Positions 23,974-35,420 of a stretch of 64,000 bases of DNA are shown in pieces. Below the pieces are notes generated by a model, which did not search any database, was not told the DNA's origin, and saw nothing but the letters and a program-made list of their open reading frames with translations. Position 1 is the first letter of the stretch. Every line of letters starts with the position of its first letter. A program made the translations under genes and the position numbers. Source of the stretch: Allantophomopsis cytisporea (taxonomy: Eukaryota > Ascomycota > Leotiomycetes > Phacidiales > Phacidiaceae); the NCBI GenBank assembly GCA_024752435.1, contig CP103020.1, forward strand, positions 62,001 to 126,000. Direction: 5' to 3'.

Positions 23974-24392
23974 TTAAGCAGCGACTGCCTCCTTCTCTTG
24001 AGTGTCACCCTTGACTCTCATGACGGCATCCTGGGAACCCATCCTTCGGCCAAGAGCACGATCGAGCTTTGCGCCGAGCGCAAGCTTGCTCAAGTTCTCG
24101 GTCTTCTCGGGAGTAGGTACGAAGCGCTGCTGGCCGAGCTTCTTGTTCTCCAACTTGTCGAGGCCCACACCGATCTGGTGGATTTCCTCCTTTGCGCTGT
24201 CGGTGCTGGCGGCGATGGAGGGGGTAGTGGAGTAGGTGCTGAAGCGCTGAGAAGCGCGCTTGGAAGAGAGCTGTGATGACATCAGTCAGTACTGTGTAAC
24301 TCCTGATTTGGTATCTGTGTATATATGAGTAGTGCGAGGGAACTTACAGATGGAGCCATAATTGGACGTGAAGATTCGAGAGATGCTCCCAT
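23974..24392 (-). CDS. Small two-exon protein of unknown function
   Basis: Two exons are inferred on the minus strand: 24392-24348 (MGASLESSRPIMAPS) and 24270-23974, with a 77-bp phase-0 intron (donor GTAAGT, acceptor CACAG). The product is 113 aa. It is basic and polar with no signal peptide or membrane segment. The central part reads GVGLDKLENKKLGQQRFVP, followed by KLALGAKLDRALGRRMGSQ. The composition and clean splice sites look like a real gene, but I do not recognise the family. An alternative start within the intron would give MSSQLSSKRAS...; the spliced form is preferred because both splice sites are strong. Confidence 0.65.
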
Positions 24393-25293
24393 TATGTTTG
24401 TGCTTCTAGAAGGATGTTTATGTAGTCGGCAAGTTTGCTGGAACCTTGGCAGGAATGACTTAGATGGGTCAAACGTTGCAGGCAATAGATTAAATGGGGT
24501 TAACTCTCGGATGCGAGTAATGCAAAAGCGAATTTGACGGCCGCTTAGAGAGGAGATATATTGATGCGAAAGTATCAGTGACTGTGTGGCGCGTGGGCGG
24601 AGAAGGGTTCGAAGGGATTATTTTGTATTTGTATGGGTCCTTCTCAGGCTTGGGTGATAAGAGGCGTCTCAATCTCAAACAGGAGCAGGCAGTGAACGAC
24701 GAGGGGGTTTGGTGAGCACGGACGAGCACGGTAGGAGATTGGTGGTGTAGGGCGGATGGGAGACGAGTACGCTGGTAGGAGCTGCTAAAGAGAACGAAGT
24801 TCAATTAGTACACGGTCGTAGCACACTCGTGATCTAAATAGGTTGCTAGATGTGGTTGATGATTGACAGAAGCATCACCGATGAGTGCATATCCTTGATG
24901 ATATCGATGTGGTTGGGTGTGTATTTGCAGAGAAGGCGTCGATCTTTCTTCGCGCGATAGCCACGGAGGACTAGGGACCACCACAAAACCCACGTAACCA
25001 CGTTTTTTGTGAGGCGGGTACCTGACTTTTCATTCTTTTGGCAGATTTCCGAAGTTGACAGACAGAGTGACAGGCTGAGTTGCTTTTCCAGTAAATGAAT
25101 TAAACTGACTTACGTGAGATTTTCTGTTTTAAGAATATTCGATGTTGAAAATAATCCGATACAGTTGACCTCTGGTGAGCCTTTTGATTCTTGATGTGTC
25201 TTTTGTCTTTGTCTGAGACGAGGTTAAAGAATGGGTAAAGGCGGGTCGGGTCTGTTATGAGGGGAGTCAGAGTCGGAGTTGAGGGAAATGTCA

Positions 25294-25322
25294 AGTGAGT
25301 GAGTGAGTGAGTGAGTGAGTGA
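25294..25322. repeat. (GTGA)n microsatellite
   Basis: About seven GTGA units in intergenic DNA. On the reverse strand it creates an artificial SLTHSLTH-type frame. Confidence 0.95.
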
Positions 25323-26231
25323 GGGAGATGGGAGGTGATTGAGGGGACTTTGTAGGCGAGTTCTGTTCTGAGAGGGATTTGGTGGTGTGATGAGGTGACG
25401 AAGGATCGGATGGGGGGCACGACTGGACAGCACTGACAGACACACAGTGTTTTTGGGTTGTTTTAGGGATGTAATGTGCCACTAGAACAAGAAACAGGCG
25501 CGCATTCCTTCACCTTTTTCACTCTAACAATGGTGGATGGGTTGATGGTGTTTAGTCGTGTATAGTAAGCCCGTTAAGAAAGGTGAGAGTTGAAGGGGTC
25601 AGGGTCAGGCTTGAGAGGCGCTTGAGAGTGGAGAATGGAATGGAATGGATCTTGGTGCTCTTTGGTGTTGGTCTGGTGCTTTTGAATGCTGATCCGCGCT
25701 GGAATTGGCAGCTCGGGCCGTTGGGATTGTATTGATTGACTCAGAATGTTGATCGAAGCGACGATACTGGACACCAAATCTTGAAGATTATCGGGAAAAT
25801 GGGGTTTGGAGTTGAGAGAAGATGCTTGATGATGGCGAGGTCGAGGAGGCAATAATAAAAGAGGAGATGATAGTCTTATTCACACAAGCGGAAGAAGAAA
25901 ACATCGAAAAAGGCAAATATAAGGTCGAGAAATAAATAAAAAACAACCACCCATTTGGAACTGGGCCATCTGTGTCGTCGTCGGACAACTGACATGAAGC
26001 ACATACATATCCATACATGCTACATGCATACGTCCAAGGGCGTGAATGCAGTGAGTAAGTGCAGGCGAGTTGAAGGAGAGTAAAGTGTTTTGGTTACACA
26101 TAGATCTCTGTACGATGCATTCACTCGACAACCAACTCCTGCAGCACAACCCGTTCAGCACAATTTTATCATTTATGATCTCAAGGGAAACGTACGCAAA
26201 GCAAACAGTCTATACACAAGAACCTCAGCTC

Positions 26232-26254
26232 CCTCAGCTCAGCTCAGCTCAGTC
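26232..26254. repeat. (CTCAG)n short tandem repeat
   Basis: Four to five pentanucleotide CTCAG units in intergenic DNA. Confidence 0.85.
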
Positions 26255-27430
26255 AATAGACTTTATCCTCAACCTAAAGCAACGAGAGGCATTCGAATAT
26301 CGAGTCCTGCGCCAGATATGTAACATGTACGTACACGTCTGCAATACGGAGTGATCGTCCCTAGATTCATATCAAATGTAACAACCTTATCAACAGAATC
26401 GTTCCATTTGTGTTGCAATTTCACCAAAAGCTCAACGATAATAGGCCATCCCTTCAAAAACCCTCAGCAAAATCCAAATAACCTTCGCAACCGCGCTCCC
26501 CTCCCTTCATACAGCCTACCAAACCATGTCCTCACATTCCACAGTGCATCCCTGTACGGGCATCACACCTCCCTTGCGGCAGGCGTGCGAAAAACGTGGC
26601 AAGCAGATGGCATTCCACCGCTGACAGTATACGGGGCGATCGAGCATCGAAACGTCCGAGGGTTGAGGGTCGAGTCTGAGTGTCGATGCACAAGTTCAAA
26701 CTCAAACGAGAAAGTTCCGCAAACGTTCTTATCTGACGTAAAGGAAGGTGGCATTGAACCAAGACATAATATGGACATCCTCAACTCTAGGTAGAGGATT
26801 TGATACTTACGGCTTATGGATAGCGTGTGAGTACGATACTGTAAGTGTTGTGGATTATTACCTTGTGTACTGTAGTGGAGACCCACACGACGAGCAAAGC
26901 TTGTTAGATTACGGTTGTGCGTAGTCTGTTTGTCAGACGTTCCCAAGGCAACGCAGCGTACTTCCTGGTGGATATTACAGTTGGATGGGATGGCGTGCGT
27001 GAAGCCGTTGGAGAAACCCGGCGGCGTGTATCGCTTACCTACCTTTACTTTGACAGTACCTATGAGTGTCTCTTTATACTGGGAAGAAATAGGAATATAA
27101 TACGAGTCAAAAAAAAAAAGGCTCTGTTTTTCAAACAATAGAATGGTAATTCATAGACGAGAGTACTTGCACGTTCTGATTACAGGTGTTCTTCAGATGT
27201 ATGTCATTGTAGAATTTCTTGAGTTTGCGTTTTTCATTCTTGACAGCAGGATCCGGAACAGAAACTCTTTAGAAAAGACGATAAAAAAGCAATTCATTCT
27301 TAAAACCTCGAATTTTTGTTTTACTTGCTTGCCTCGCTCTTGCATCGCCTATTAGGAAAGCAATGTACACACGTTGCCAATATATGTGTTTGAGAGACTT
27401 CATCTGTCAAGCTCAAACATAATAACAGAA

Positions 27431-27442
27431 CCCCCCCCCCCC
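27431..27442. repeat. C12 homopolymer
   Basis: Twelve consecutive cytosines about 70 bp beyond the TAF5 stop codon; prone to length error in sequencing. Confidence 0.95.
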
Positions 27443-27512
27443 TAATCTAAGGCTTCTTCTATGACATCTCAAAGCCATCAACAGAACCAAAAAGATGCCC
27501 TGCACCCACTAA

Positions 27513-30500
27513 TTAAGGGGAGTAGCAGCCTCCAGCCATGACCAAGTTCATGCGAGTGAACTTCACCTTATACAATGGTGTCTTCTTGGTTGGGAAAGCC
27601 GAGATCTGGTCTGGAGTGATGACCATTTCCTTGCCTTTCTTCTTTCCCTGAGGAGGCTGTACACCTGCAGTCCCGACCCGAGTTGCATCCGCCTGTCCAC
27701 TTGTTCCAACCACCTCGCCATCGTTCTTGTACGGATCTGTAGGTACAGCGATGTCCCAGACGCGTACTGTACCATCCGCACCACCTGAAACGAGAACAGT
27801 GGATTCAACACTGAATGATAGAGACCAGATACCACCCCGACCATGACCACGGCAGCGCTTGATAAGAGTTCCTTGTGCGATATCCCAGAAAATGATAGTG
27901 CCACTTCCATCAGCAGATGCGAGAGTCTTACCGTCAGGACTGCATTCGATGGCAGAGATAAATTCGGTATGACCGGTGAAGATACGAACACATTGACCGG
28001 TGACAAAAGACCACATTCGAATCGTCTTGTCCTCTTGATCACTAGAAGAAAAGATGTATGCGCCGTTGGGGTGCCAAGCCACTTGATTTACAGACGTATC
28101 GTGGCCAACCATCATACGGAGATTGGAGATGTGATCTTGGCCCCAGACACGAACAGTCTTATCCCAACCACAGCTTGCAAAGTAGTGGCCATGAGGTCCC
28201 CAGCGGACATTCCACACAGGTCCTTCATGGCCTTTGTAGACTACCAGACAAGTCCAGGTTTCAAGCGACCAAAGGCGGATAGTTTTATCTGCTGATGAAG
28301 AGAGGAGGAGCTTAGGAGCAGTTGAAGGTACATTTGCGCCAGCATTCTCTGGACCGGCAATGGATGGAGAAAAGGAGACGCTATAGACAGGTCCAGAATG
28401 GCCAATCAATCGTCGAGAATTAGATGGTGGAGGGTCATTGGCTTTGGCTGGAATAATTGAGGGTAAAGGATCACCAGCCAAGTTCCAGACGCGAATATAT
28501 GATTCCTCTGTGCCGGCTGCTACGAGGAGATGGTCGTCCGAGAATTCAAGGCATGTAATACTAGACTGTTGTCAGACTTGTACAAAATCTATTGTGAGAA
28601 GGACGGATATAAACATACCTTCCGAGAGTGTTATGGAATGTGAACATGCAGACTGAAACACCAGGGCCAACACCTCCAGTACGACTGTCAATCTTGAATC
28701 TGTCCCTGTTCTCCTTCAACTTTTGCACCTCCATGATCACGTCTCTTGCACGAGATGGTGGATATGTGATATCAGTTCTGTTTGGACCATCCGAGCTTTC
28801 TTCGCGTTTGATTTTTTGATCAAAGAGATCGACAAGAGATGGTTGTCCTGCCTCTGGTGGCTCCTTTGCGTCCTCATCTTCCAATTCCGCACGAACATCT
28901 TGTGCAAGCTCCGATTCCAAAGGAAGAGGACCAAGGTGTAAAGCGACATTGTTGTTTTGAATGTCCTTGTTTGTCACACCAGTGAATACACCAGGGATCC
29001 CTTCTTGCATATCAACGTCATCATCGGCATCTTCTTGCCGGGCACGGTTGATGATAGCTTCGAAGCTGTACTGATCGATCGGGCCTCTTGCCGTCTCTCG
29101 AACCTCGCAGTGTGATGAAAGAATAGTCAAAATGATGTTTCCGCCAACCTTGGTTTTCGATTCGAGATGTGAAGTGAGTAAGAAGTAGACAGAGGTGTTA
29201 AGGGGAATGCGATATTTGTTGTTCATATACGTCAAGCACATCTGGCTATCTTTGAGATGTTGTGGCAATGTGATAGACTCAAAAGCTCGAACTTCATCGC
29301 CATGAACACGCTCAAACTGAGGCTTGAACTTCTGTAAAAACACCTTCGCGTCGACAGAGTAAGCTTGATCAATCATCTCGATGTATGAGTATACAAACAC
29401 CGGCCAAAGTACTCTCCTCAATTCGACCTTGTAGATATCCAAGACCGAGTCGACATAGGAATTCAGCATTTCGAAAGCTCGTCTGTACTTGTCTCCTCCA
29501 AAATCTTCAGCGCGGTCACCTGGAATCGGTCTGCCATCTTTGTCAACGTTGGCTGATTCTTGCCGCAGCATTGCTTCTGTTCGGCTATAGCCTTTTTTCA
29601 TGAGGTACTCAATTACCTGGTGGATGGCAGCCATTAGCAATATATTTCGTTATAAATAGTGGGATGTAGAGGAGTGGAATGTAAGTGTGTTCCTGCGCGG
29701 AGCGGAGAGGGACATGAAGAAGCATGGAGTGTCTTGTAGATCTTGTGGAGCGGAGCAAGAGACTGTTGAAAACGAAGCCCAATGTGAATAGTTGCTTTCA
29801 CCAGTAACCCTCCATCTACTTTCTGTCCTAAGTTTCCAATTATCTTGTAACTGTATCGAGCATATCTGGGTGCCCATAAGAACGCGGCATTTTGTTCAGA
29901 TCTAAGGCGCGTGGCAATGATCTTACAATACTCAATAAGTTATTGTTGGACAAGAAAATATTAAAGTTAAACATCTTTGTGACTAATGTGGGTAGCCACA
30001 AGACGGGAACAGATGGACTTCTTGTTGACCAACTTTGGCTAGTTTTGTCCGAGATGTCTTGAGCTTCACAATGAGGGGAATTACAATGTGGAAATTATTG
30101 TTTGTCTGGCAAGACCTCAACGGTCTCCAATCACCTAATTTATTGGAGTCATGCTTTGGCCATTGAAGACAATAACAAAGTAAGACACGCAGGTGTTTCT
30201 TCTGCGGCAATATCTCACCCCTTTATAGCTCAATATAGGTAGAGTGATGAAGAGCTTCAAAGCACGTGACTCTCAAAGGTGATAGTCCAGATGAAGATTG
30301 TACAGAGGTTTGGGATATTGCTTGCACTCCAGATATACCATGATGTCTGCACTTGCGATCGATCATGAATCCTTTACCATAGAGCTCAAGTGATATAATA
30401 ATATCAACCCGTTGCATTTGTAACGTCTTGAAGGTAGTAGCACAACAGAGCCATAATAAATTCTTACAATTTGATTTAGATTTTGTTGTGACATGTTTTG

Positions 30501-30605
30501 TTGCGGTTGAGGAGGAGGAGCTACACCAGCAGATTGCGCAGGCATAGCCATATTTGGACCTCCAGCAGTACCATTGCTGGAAGGTGGTGGGGGATGACCC
30601 GACAT
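27513..30605 (-). CDS. taf5: TFIID subunit TAF5 (LisH, NTD2 and WD40 domains)
   Basis: Scaffold subunit of TFIID (in many fungi also of SAGA) in the nucleus. Three exons are inferred on the minus strand: 30605-30468, 29616-28619 and 28560-27513, giving 727 aa, normal for TAF5. Exon 1 encodes a Pro/Gln-rich leader ending NMSQQNLNQI. An 851-bp phase-0 intron (30467-29617; donor GTAAGA, branch GCTAAT, acceptor CCACCAG) joins it to VIEYLMKKGYSRTEAMLRQE, rebuilding a complete LisH motif. The TAF5 NTD2 domain follows at about residues 100-240 (FVYSYIEMIDQAYSVDA). After a 58-bp intron (28618-28561) a WD40 propeller occupies about residues 379-725, with repeats such as LLSSSADKTIRLWS and GHEGPVWNVRWGPHGHYFAS. 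It is head-to-head with MED11. Confidence 0.93.
29617..30467 (-). other. Unusually long (851 bp) intron in TAF5
   Basis: Most introns in this window are about 50-110 bp; this one is 851 bp. It is inferred from perfect phase and LisH continuity. No internal exon or known RNA gene is seen in it. An in-frame ATG at 29634, overlapping the branch-site GCTAAT, could start a shorter protein (MAAIHQ then VIEYL...). Confidence 0.7.
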
Positions 30606-30998
30606 GATCGCGTTTCGTTCTCACAACTTTGCGCTGATAGCTTTCTCGCCTCGATTATCGCATAAACGCCCTCTCATTCATCCCCTCACTCGTCAAGCTC
30701 GTCTCGGTCGATGTTTCTGCGTATCCAGATTGTCGAATTTTGATGGAACTGGTTGTTGAGAAGAGGACTGTAACACTCATGTGGAGGAGATGTTCCTATC
30801 CTATGTCGCGCTAAGTGCGCTTATTTAGCTACCCGTGGAACTGCAGAGCCGCCATGCCCTGTGGAGCTTGCCTGGATGAGTATCTACCCCACAATCCACT
30901 CAACTTTTGACCTTGCACTCGATCCTTAGTGTCACTTGCATCTTTGTTGCTTGTAAACTTTCTGTTCTCTGGATACTTTCATCTCCAAATCATTGAAA
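30606..30998. promoter_or_regulatory. Shared divergent promoter of TAF5 and MED11
   Basis: 393 bp separate the two start codons on opposite strands, with no gene between. It must contain both promoters. No specific factor site is claimed. Confidence 0.7.
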
Positions 30999-31610
30999 AT
31001 GTCATCACCAGCTGAAGAGGAAACCACTTTCAAACCGTTCACAAAAGCTGAGCGCATTCAGCAACTCAATGATATCGACAAAGTAGGCTTTTCTTCAAAT
31101 CAAATGTATCTTATGCTGATAATCTTGTAGAGCATCACAAAATTACTACAATCAGCCGGTCTTGCGATCCAGACCCTCACAAATGCCCAAGATGCGACAG
31201 GAAACGCTACCACGGAATCTCGTCGCGAAGCATTCAAAGAAGCATCAAATGCTTATCTTACAACCCTACAATCTGTGGATGTGCGCCTCAAGAGGCAGAT
31301 CAATGGCTTAGAAGAAGCAGGCATTATTCCTGCAGAGATCAAGAAGGCTGCAGCAAAATCAGATGCTACGCAGAGTTTCGGGACAAGTTCGCAACGATCA
31401 CAACAATCCGATGCAAAGGCTGCTGGAGAAAACGCAGCACAATTGGATATTGGCTGGCTCAACAGTAGGAGCGGTCGTGTTGGAAGGGATATGGAAGCAG
31501 AACTGTGGGCAAAAGCCCGAATATTTCTGGAGGAACTGAAAGCAAGGAAGAATGGCACATCCAATAATGATAGGCACAATCAGGATGGAGATCACCTAAT
31601 GACAGGCTGA
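30999..31610 (+). CDS. med11: Mediator complex subunit 11 (MED11)
   Basis: Head-module subunit of the RNA polymerase II Mediator complex. Two exons are inferred: 30999-31082 and 31131-31610, with a 48-bp phase-0 intron (donor GTAGGC, acceptor TTGTAG). The product is 187 aa. The N-terminal half spells KAERIQQLNDIDKSITKLLQ and then SAGLAIQTLTNAQ, the characteristic MED11 helical signature of filamentous fungi. A second helix pair includes EAFKEASNAYLTTLQSVDVR and LKRQINGLEEAGIIPAEI. The C-terminus is more variable, with an Ala/Gln-rich linker and an amphipathic ELWAKARIFLEELKA. Metazoan MED11 is shorter; the fungal tail accounts for the extra length. Confidence 0.88.
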
Positions 31611-32202
31611 TTTTGGTGGTCTAGATTGTCTATTGAAGGGAATTTTGATATGCTTGAGGGAGTAGCAGGTGGAATATTGATGGCTATATAGCCCACCCTG
31701 AGTGTCAAAATGGCAAAAGCTCCGTTGATCCTATGCTTAAAATGGTGAAAACATTCACATCCCTACTTATCATGCATGGGAACATTTGAATGGGAGACTC
31801 TACGGAGGATGCTGTTGTTACATTCAATAGAGATAGCATCCTTAGCATGCACATTCTGCAGCTCATCATTAAGGCATGTGTGACTTGAACACCATACTAA
31901 CAAGGAAGATATTGGTAAAACCAGACACCAATTATCTTGGATGAATAATATATAAACAAAGTAGAAATGTTCACAAAAACAAATTGAATTTGAAGTGAAT
32001 TGAAGTCCTAATTATTGCAGTGGGCAGTTTCTGAATGCGGCCATATTGTATTGCTTGCTCCTTTAAAAGGCGGAGAAAACAGGCAATGACAAAATGCTTG
32101 GTGCCTTACCTACGTATGTAGTACGGGCCATTGCCGATCACGAGCTTGCGACTGAGAGCTCCAGCCTGAAGCAATAAACATACACAACAACAATCAACGA
32201 CA
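31611..32202. other. Intergenic region between MED11 and VPS5
   Basis: About 590 bp, AT-rich in its middle, holding the MED11 3'UTR and VPS5 promoter. No gene seen. Confidence 0.55.
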
Positions 32203-34174
32203 ATGGATCTTGAAGACGGCGGTGATTCCCCATGGGGCGGTAAGAGACACATTCGGGTCGATGCATCGTTACATACTGATATATAGCTATAGATGTCCCA
32301 TCACGATCGCATTCCAATGTCAACCTCCCGAAAGCTGGGGAAGCTGACACTTTCACCGATGAACAAGGTCAGCCCAGCACACAAATACTACACAATGGAT
32401 CTTTACTGATGCTTACAAGAAGCGGAATCGGCCCCTAAAACAACTGTCAGCGAAGATCCACCACCATCGAACCCAAAACCCAAGAGTCGCGGCCCCGTAC
32501 GAGCTCCACGACGTGTAGTTGCGCAGACCACTCAACTTGAAGCTTCTGATGATGGACTTGGACCTCTCGGACCTCTCGGCGATAATGCTCCAACTCCATT
32601 ACAAGCTGATCAGCCTCCTGTTGTTCCCCAGAAGGAGCAAGGCAGTGCTCAACAGCGTCAGCTACCAGCACAAGGCACCAGCAACCTTAGTAACATGATG
32701 CAGTCAGTCGACCTCGACAGCGATGCTGAACCTGGTGCTCGACTCAGAGCTCCTCCTCCAGTTCAGCCAGCACAGTCCCGTCCGATTAGTCGTGAATCTT
32801 TACCCAGTGTGAGCATTGAACAGGCCGCCAAACCGTCCTTCGATATCACTGTTGGGGACCCACACAAAGTTGGCGATCTTACTAGCTCTCACATTGTATA
32901 TTCAGTCCGCACAAAGGTCAGATCACCTATGAAATCTATTGTAATGGACTGTTGCTTATCTGAACAGACAACCTCAAAAGCATACCGCCAACCTGAATTC
33001 ACCGTAGAACGAAGATATCGCGATTTCCTTTGGCTTTATAACTCTCTACATTCAAGTAATCCTGGTATCGTCGTCCCTCCACCACCTGATAAGCAAGCTG
33101 TTGGAAGATTTGATTCCAACTTTGTCGAGTCGAGAAGAGCTGCTTTGGAGCGAATGCTCAATAAGACAGCGGCACATCCCACTCTTCAGCATGACGGAAA
33201 CTTGAAGCTCTTCCTCGAGAGTGAGGCATTCAATGTCGACGTTAAGCATCAGGAGAGAAAGGAGCCCGGTCTTGGTGAGAGCAAGGGTATGTTCGCCGGC
33301 CTTGGTCTATCGGTTGGAGGTGGAGGTAAGTTCGTTGAACATGATGATTGGTTCCATGATCGTCGGATATACCTTGATGCTCTTGAGAACCAATTGAAAG
33401 CTCTCCTTAAGGCTATGGACACTCTCGTGGCTCAGCGTAAGGGTCTTGCAGAAGCCGCTGGCGACTTCTCTGCTTCTCTTCATGCGCTCTCAACTGTTGA
33501 GCTTTCACCAAGCCTTTCCGGACCACTTGAAGGACTATCAGATTTGCAAATTAGAATAAAGGAGCTCTATGACCGTCAGGCTCAACAGGATGTCCTGACA
33601 TTGGGTATCACGATTGATGAATACATTCGTTTGATTGGTAGTATCAAGCAGGCATTCCAACAGCGCCAGAAGGCATACCACTCATGGCACAATGCCGAGT
33701 CAGAAATGCAAAAGCGACGTGCGACCCAGGATAAGTTGTTACGACAAGGAAAGACACAACAGGATCGTCTCAATCAGTTGAATGCTGAGGTAACGGATGC
33801 CGAGCGCAAGGTTCATCAAGCACGCCTGCTATTTGAGGATATGGGAAGATTGATGAGACAGGAGTTGGAGAGATTTGAGCGTGAGAAGGTTGAGGATTTC
33901 AAGAGTGCCGTTGAGACATTCTTAGAAAGTGCTGTCGAAGCACAGAAAGAGGTGAGCTATGATTGTGTTGTTACTATGATTATGACTGACGTGATCGTAG
34001 CTTATTGAACTATGGGAGACATTCCTGATGCAACTTGATGCCGAGGACGATGATGTACCATTTTACAGACCTCCTCCTGCTGCTCCAAGCACAACCGACA
34101 ACGGCGATGCAAGATTATCTGGCGAGACTGCAGTGGACTCGGCAGCTACTGCAACTGCTGAACAGGAGGATTAA
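32203..34174 (+). CDS. vps5: Sorting nexin VPS5 (PX-BAR, retromer)
   Basis: Retromer-associated sorting nexin for endosome-to-Golgi recycling, binding PI3P membranes. Five exons are inferred: 32203-32239, 32293-32367, 32420-32916, 32968-33951 and 34001-34174, giving 588 aa with all phases consistent. The N-terminal ~165 residues are disordered and acidic/Pro-rich (start MDLEDGGDSPWG). A PX domain occupies roughly 170-290, with YSVRTKTTSKAYRQPEF across the third junction, then RRYRDFLWLYNSL and PPPPDKQAVGRF. The BAR domain covers about 330-565, with long helices such as ADAERK-like heptads (NAEVTDAERKVHQARLLFED) and LIELWETFLMQLDAEDDD near the end. The third intron (51 bp) is stop-free and a multiple of three. 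The gene is convergent with bL31m. Confidence 0.93.
32917..32967 (+). other. In-frame, stop-free 51-nt intron of VPS5
   Basis: Starts GTCAGA and ends GAACAG. If retained it would insert 17 residues (VRSPMKSIVMDCCLSEQ) into the first strands of the PX domain. Removal restores the normal family spacing SVRTK-TTSKAY. Confidence 0.75.
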
Positions 34175-34455
34175 AAAGTCATGCGAAATAGTGGTAGCAC
34201 GCATACCAATTGATTTGTGAAGACCGAGATGATGACGATGTTTGACCTGGATCGTGGCTATGGTCTATTTGTAGTATTTGTACATAGATAATCCCAAACT
34301 TCAACGCCTATGCTGCTTATGCTGCTTATGCTGCTTGCACGCGAGCCGTTCCCCCTCATATGATACATCGTGACATGCTCCCTCTTGTCTGCTCTTATCC
34401 TTGCCGCAGAGAACTAGTCCATCGCCTTCCTGTGCAATACCATCCTTCAATTCAC
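34175..34455. repeat. VPS5/bL31m convergent spacer with a 9-bp tandem repeat
   Basis: A 281-bp gap between two stop codons. It carries three TATGCTGCT units at about 34309-34336. No gene. Confidence 0.7.
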
Positions 34456-34902
34456 TTATTTCTTGCCGCCCTTCTTGCCGGCAGCCTCCTCTGCCTGACT
34501 CTGTCCGAAGCCACTGATGAGATCCATCAAACTCTCCTCTGGATCCTCAACCTCTTGTCCCTCCTCGCCCTCAGCACCCTCCTCGGCATCCCATCCGCGT
34601 CCATACTTCAATCTGAAAGACTTCAATCGACCAGCCTCATCCTCCTCAACGTTCCTCAAACTAGTCAAACTTGGCTGCCACATAACACTGTTTCTGGAAT
34701 CCTTGGTGCTCTTATAGATAGGCGCTGGCGACGTCGTGCGCTGTGTGAATGTAGATCCATCGGACAGCGTGACCAGCTGTGTGAAGGTGTATGGGCGATG
34801 TGGACGCTTGAGCAGTGAGGCGTGACGCACTTGTTGCGATGAGACAGATGAGATTGAGGGGAGGCTTGCGCGACGCAGAGTGGTGGATGGTAATGAGGCC
34901 AT
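34456..34902 (-). CDS. mrpl36: Mitochondrial large-subunit ribosomal protein bL31m
   Basis: Mitochondrial ribosomal protein of the bL31 family (yeast Mrpl36). A single exon is used, 148 aa from the ATG at 34902. The N-terminal ~25 residues are Arg/Ser/Thr-rich without acidic residues (MASLPSTTLRRASLPSISS), a good mitochondrial presequence. The core reads HASLLKRPHRPYTFTQLVTL, then SDGSTFTQRTTSPAPIYKST and DSRNSVMWQPS, as in fungal bL31m. An acidic tail ends in a lysine/glycine cluster (KKGGKK). The same frame is open further upstream, but the first residue giving a clean targeting peptide is this ATG. It diverges from the flavin-reductase gene. Confidence 0.9.
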   Translation of the reverse strand: MASLPSTTLRRASLPSISSVSSQQVRHASLLKRPHRPYTFTQLVTLSDGSTFTQRTTSPAPIYKSTKDSRNSVMWQPSLTSLRNVEEDEAGRLKSFRLKYGRGWDAEEGAEGEEGQEVEDPEESLMDLISGFGQSQAEEAAGKKGGKK

Positions 34903-35420
34903 TGTGTTGCTGTATGTGGTTGTTGATGCGGAGTGATCTTTCGATGCTTGGTATCTCTGGAAAATTGTAGATTGTCGGGAGTCGGAGCTTGTGAGGTTGC
35001 GCCGATGATGGAGTACTTGCGACGGATATATTTTTGAGAGGTTGAGAACTTGTACACAACACACACTTGAGTTTCATCCTGTGCCTTTAGGCTCAGATCC
35101 TTTTTCTTTCCGTTTTTACGGAGGATAGTCCATGGGGTTTTGTGTTTCAATGGCTGGTTCTACGATAAGACTTGGAAAGTCTTCGAATGCTGGAGGCTTC
35201 TTTGCAATGTTCTATCAATGGACGATTATGACAACCGGGAGCTCCATCAGAGGTAAGAGAGGATGATTAGTTTAGTTTTTAGATAATTGACATTCGTACA
35301 GGTCCGAATCACACACGGCACATTGTAAATATTGCAAGCTCCGGCTCCAAACATGCTCGTCGATGCCGATCCCTCCACCAGACTGCTAGCACACGACCTG
35401 CCATAACTGTTCGAAATCCC
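34903..35420. promoter_or_regulatory. Divergent promoter region of bL31m and flavin reductase-like gene
   Basis: 518 bp between opposite-strand start codons. No gene is supported; some of the right part may be coding if the flavin-reductase gene has an upstream exon. Confidence 0.55.

Larger units (their letters stand above)
24393..27512. other. 3.1-kb gene-poor tract
   Basis: No convincing gene. It contains a GTGA run at 25294-25322, CTCAG units at 26232-26254 and a C12 homopolymer at 27431-27442 next to the TAF5 3' end. Frames of 147 codons (26351-26794, +) and 191 codons (26563-27138, -) overlap in opposite strands without family features. Confidence 0.5.

Noticed and set aside
26351..27138. 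Overlapping 147- and 191-codon frames on opposite strands
   Set aside because: They lack protein-like motifs and overlap each other; neither has a supported start context or family.
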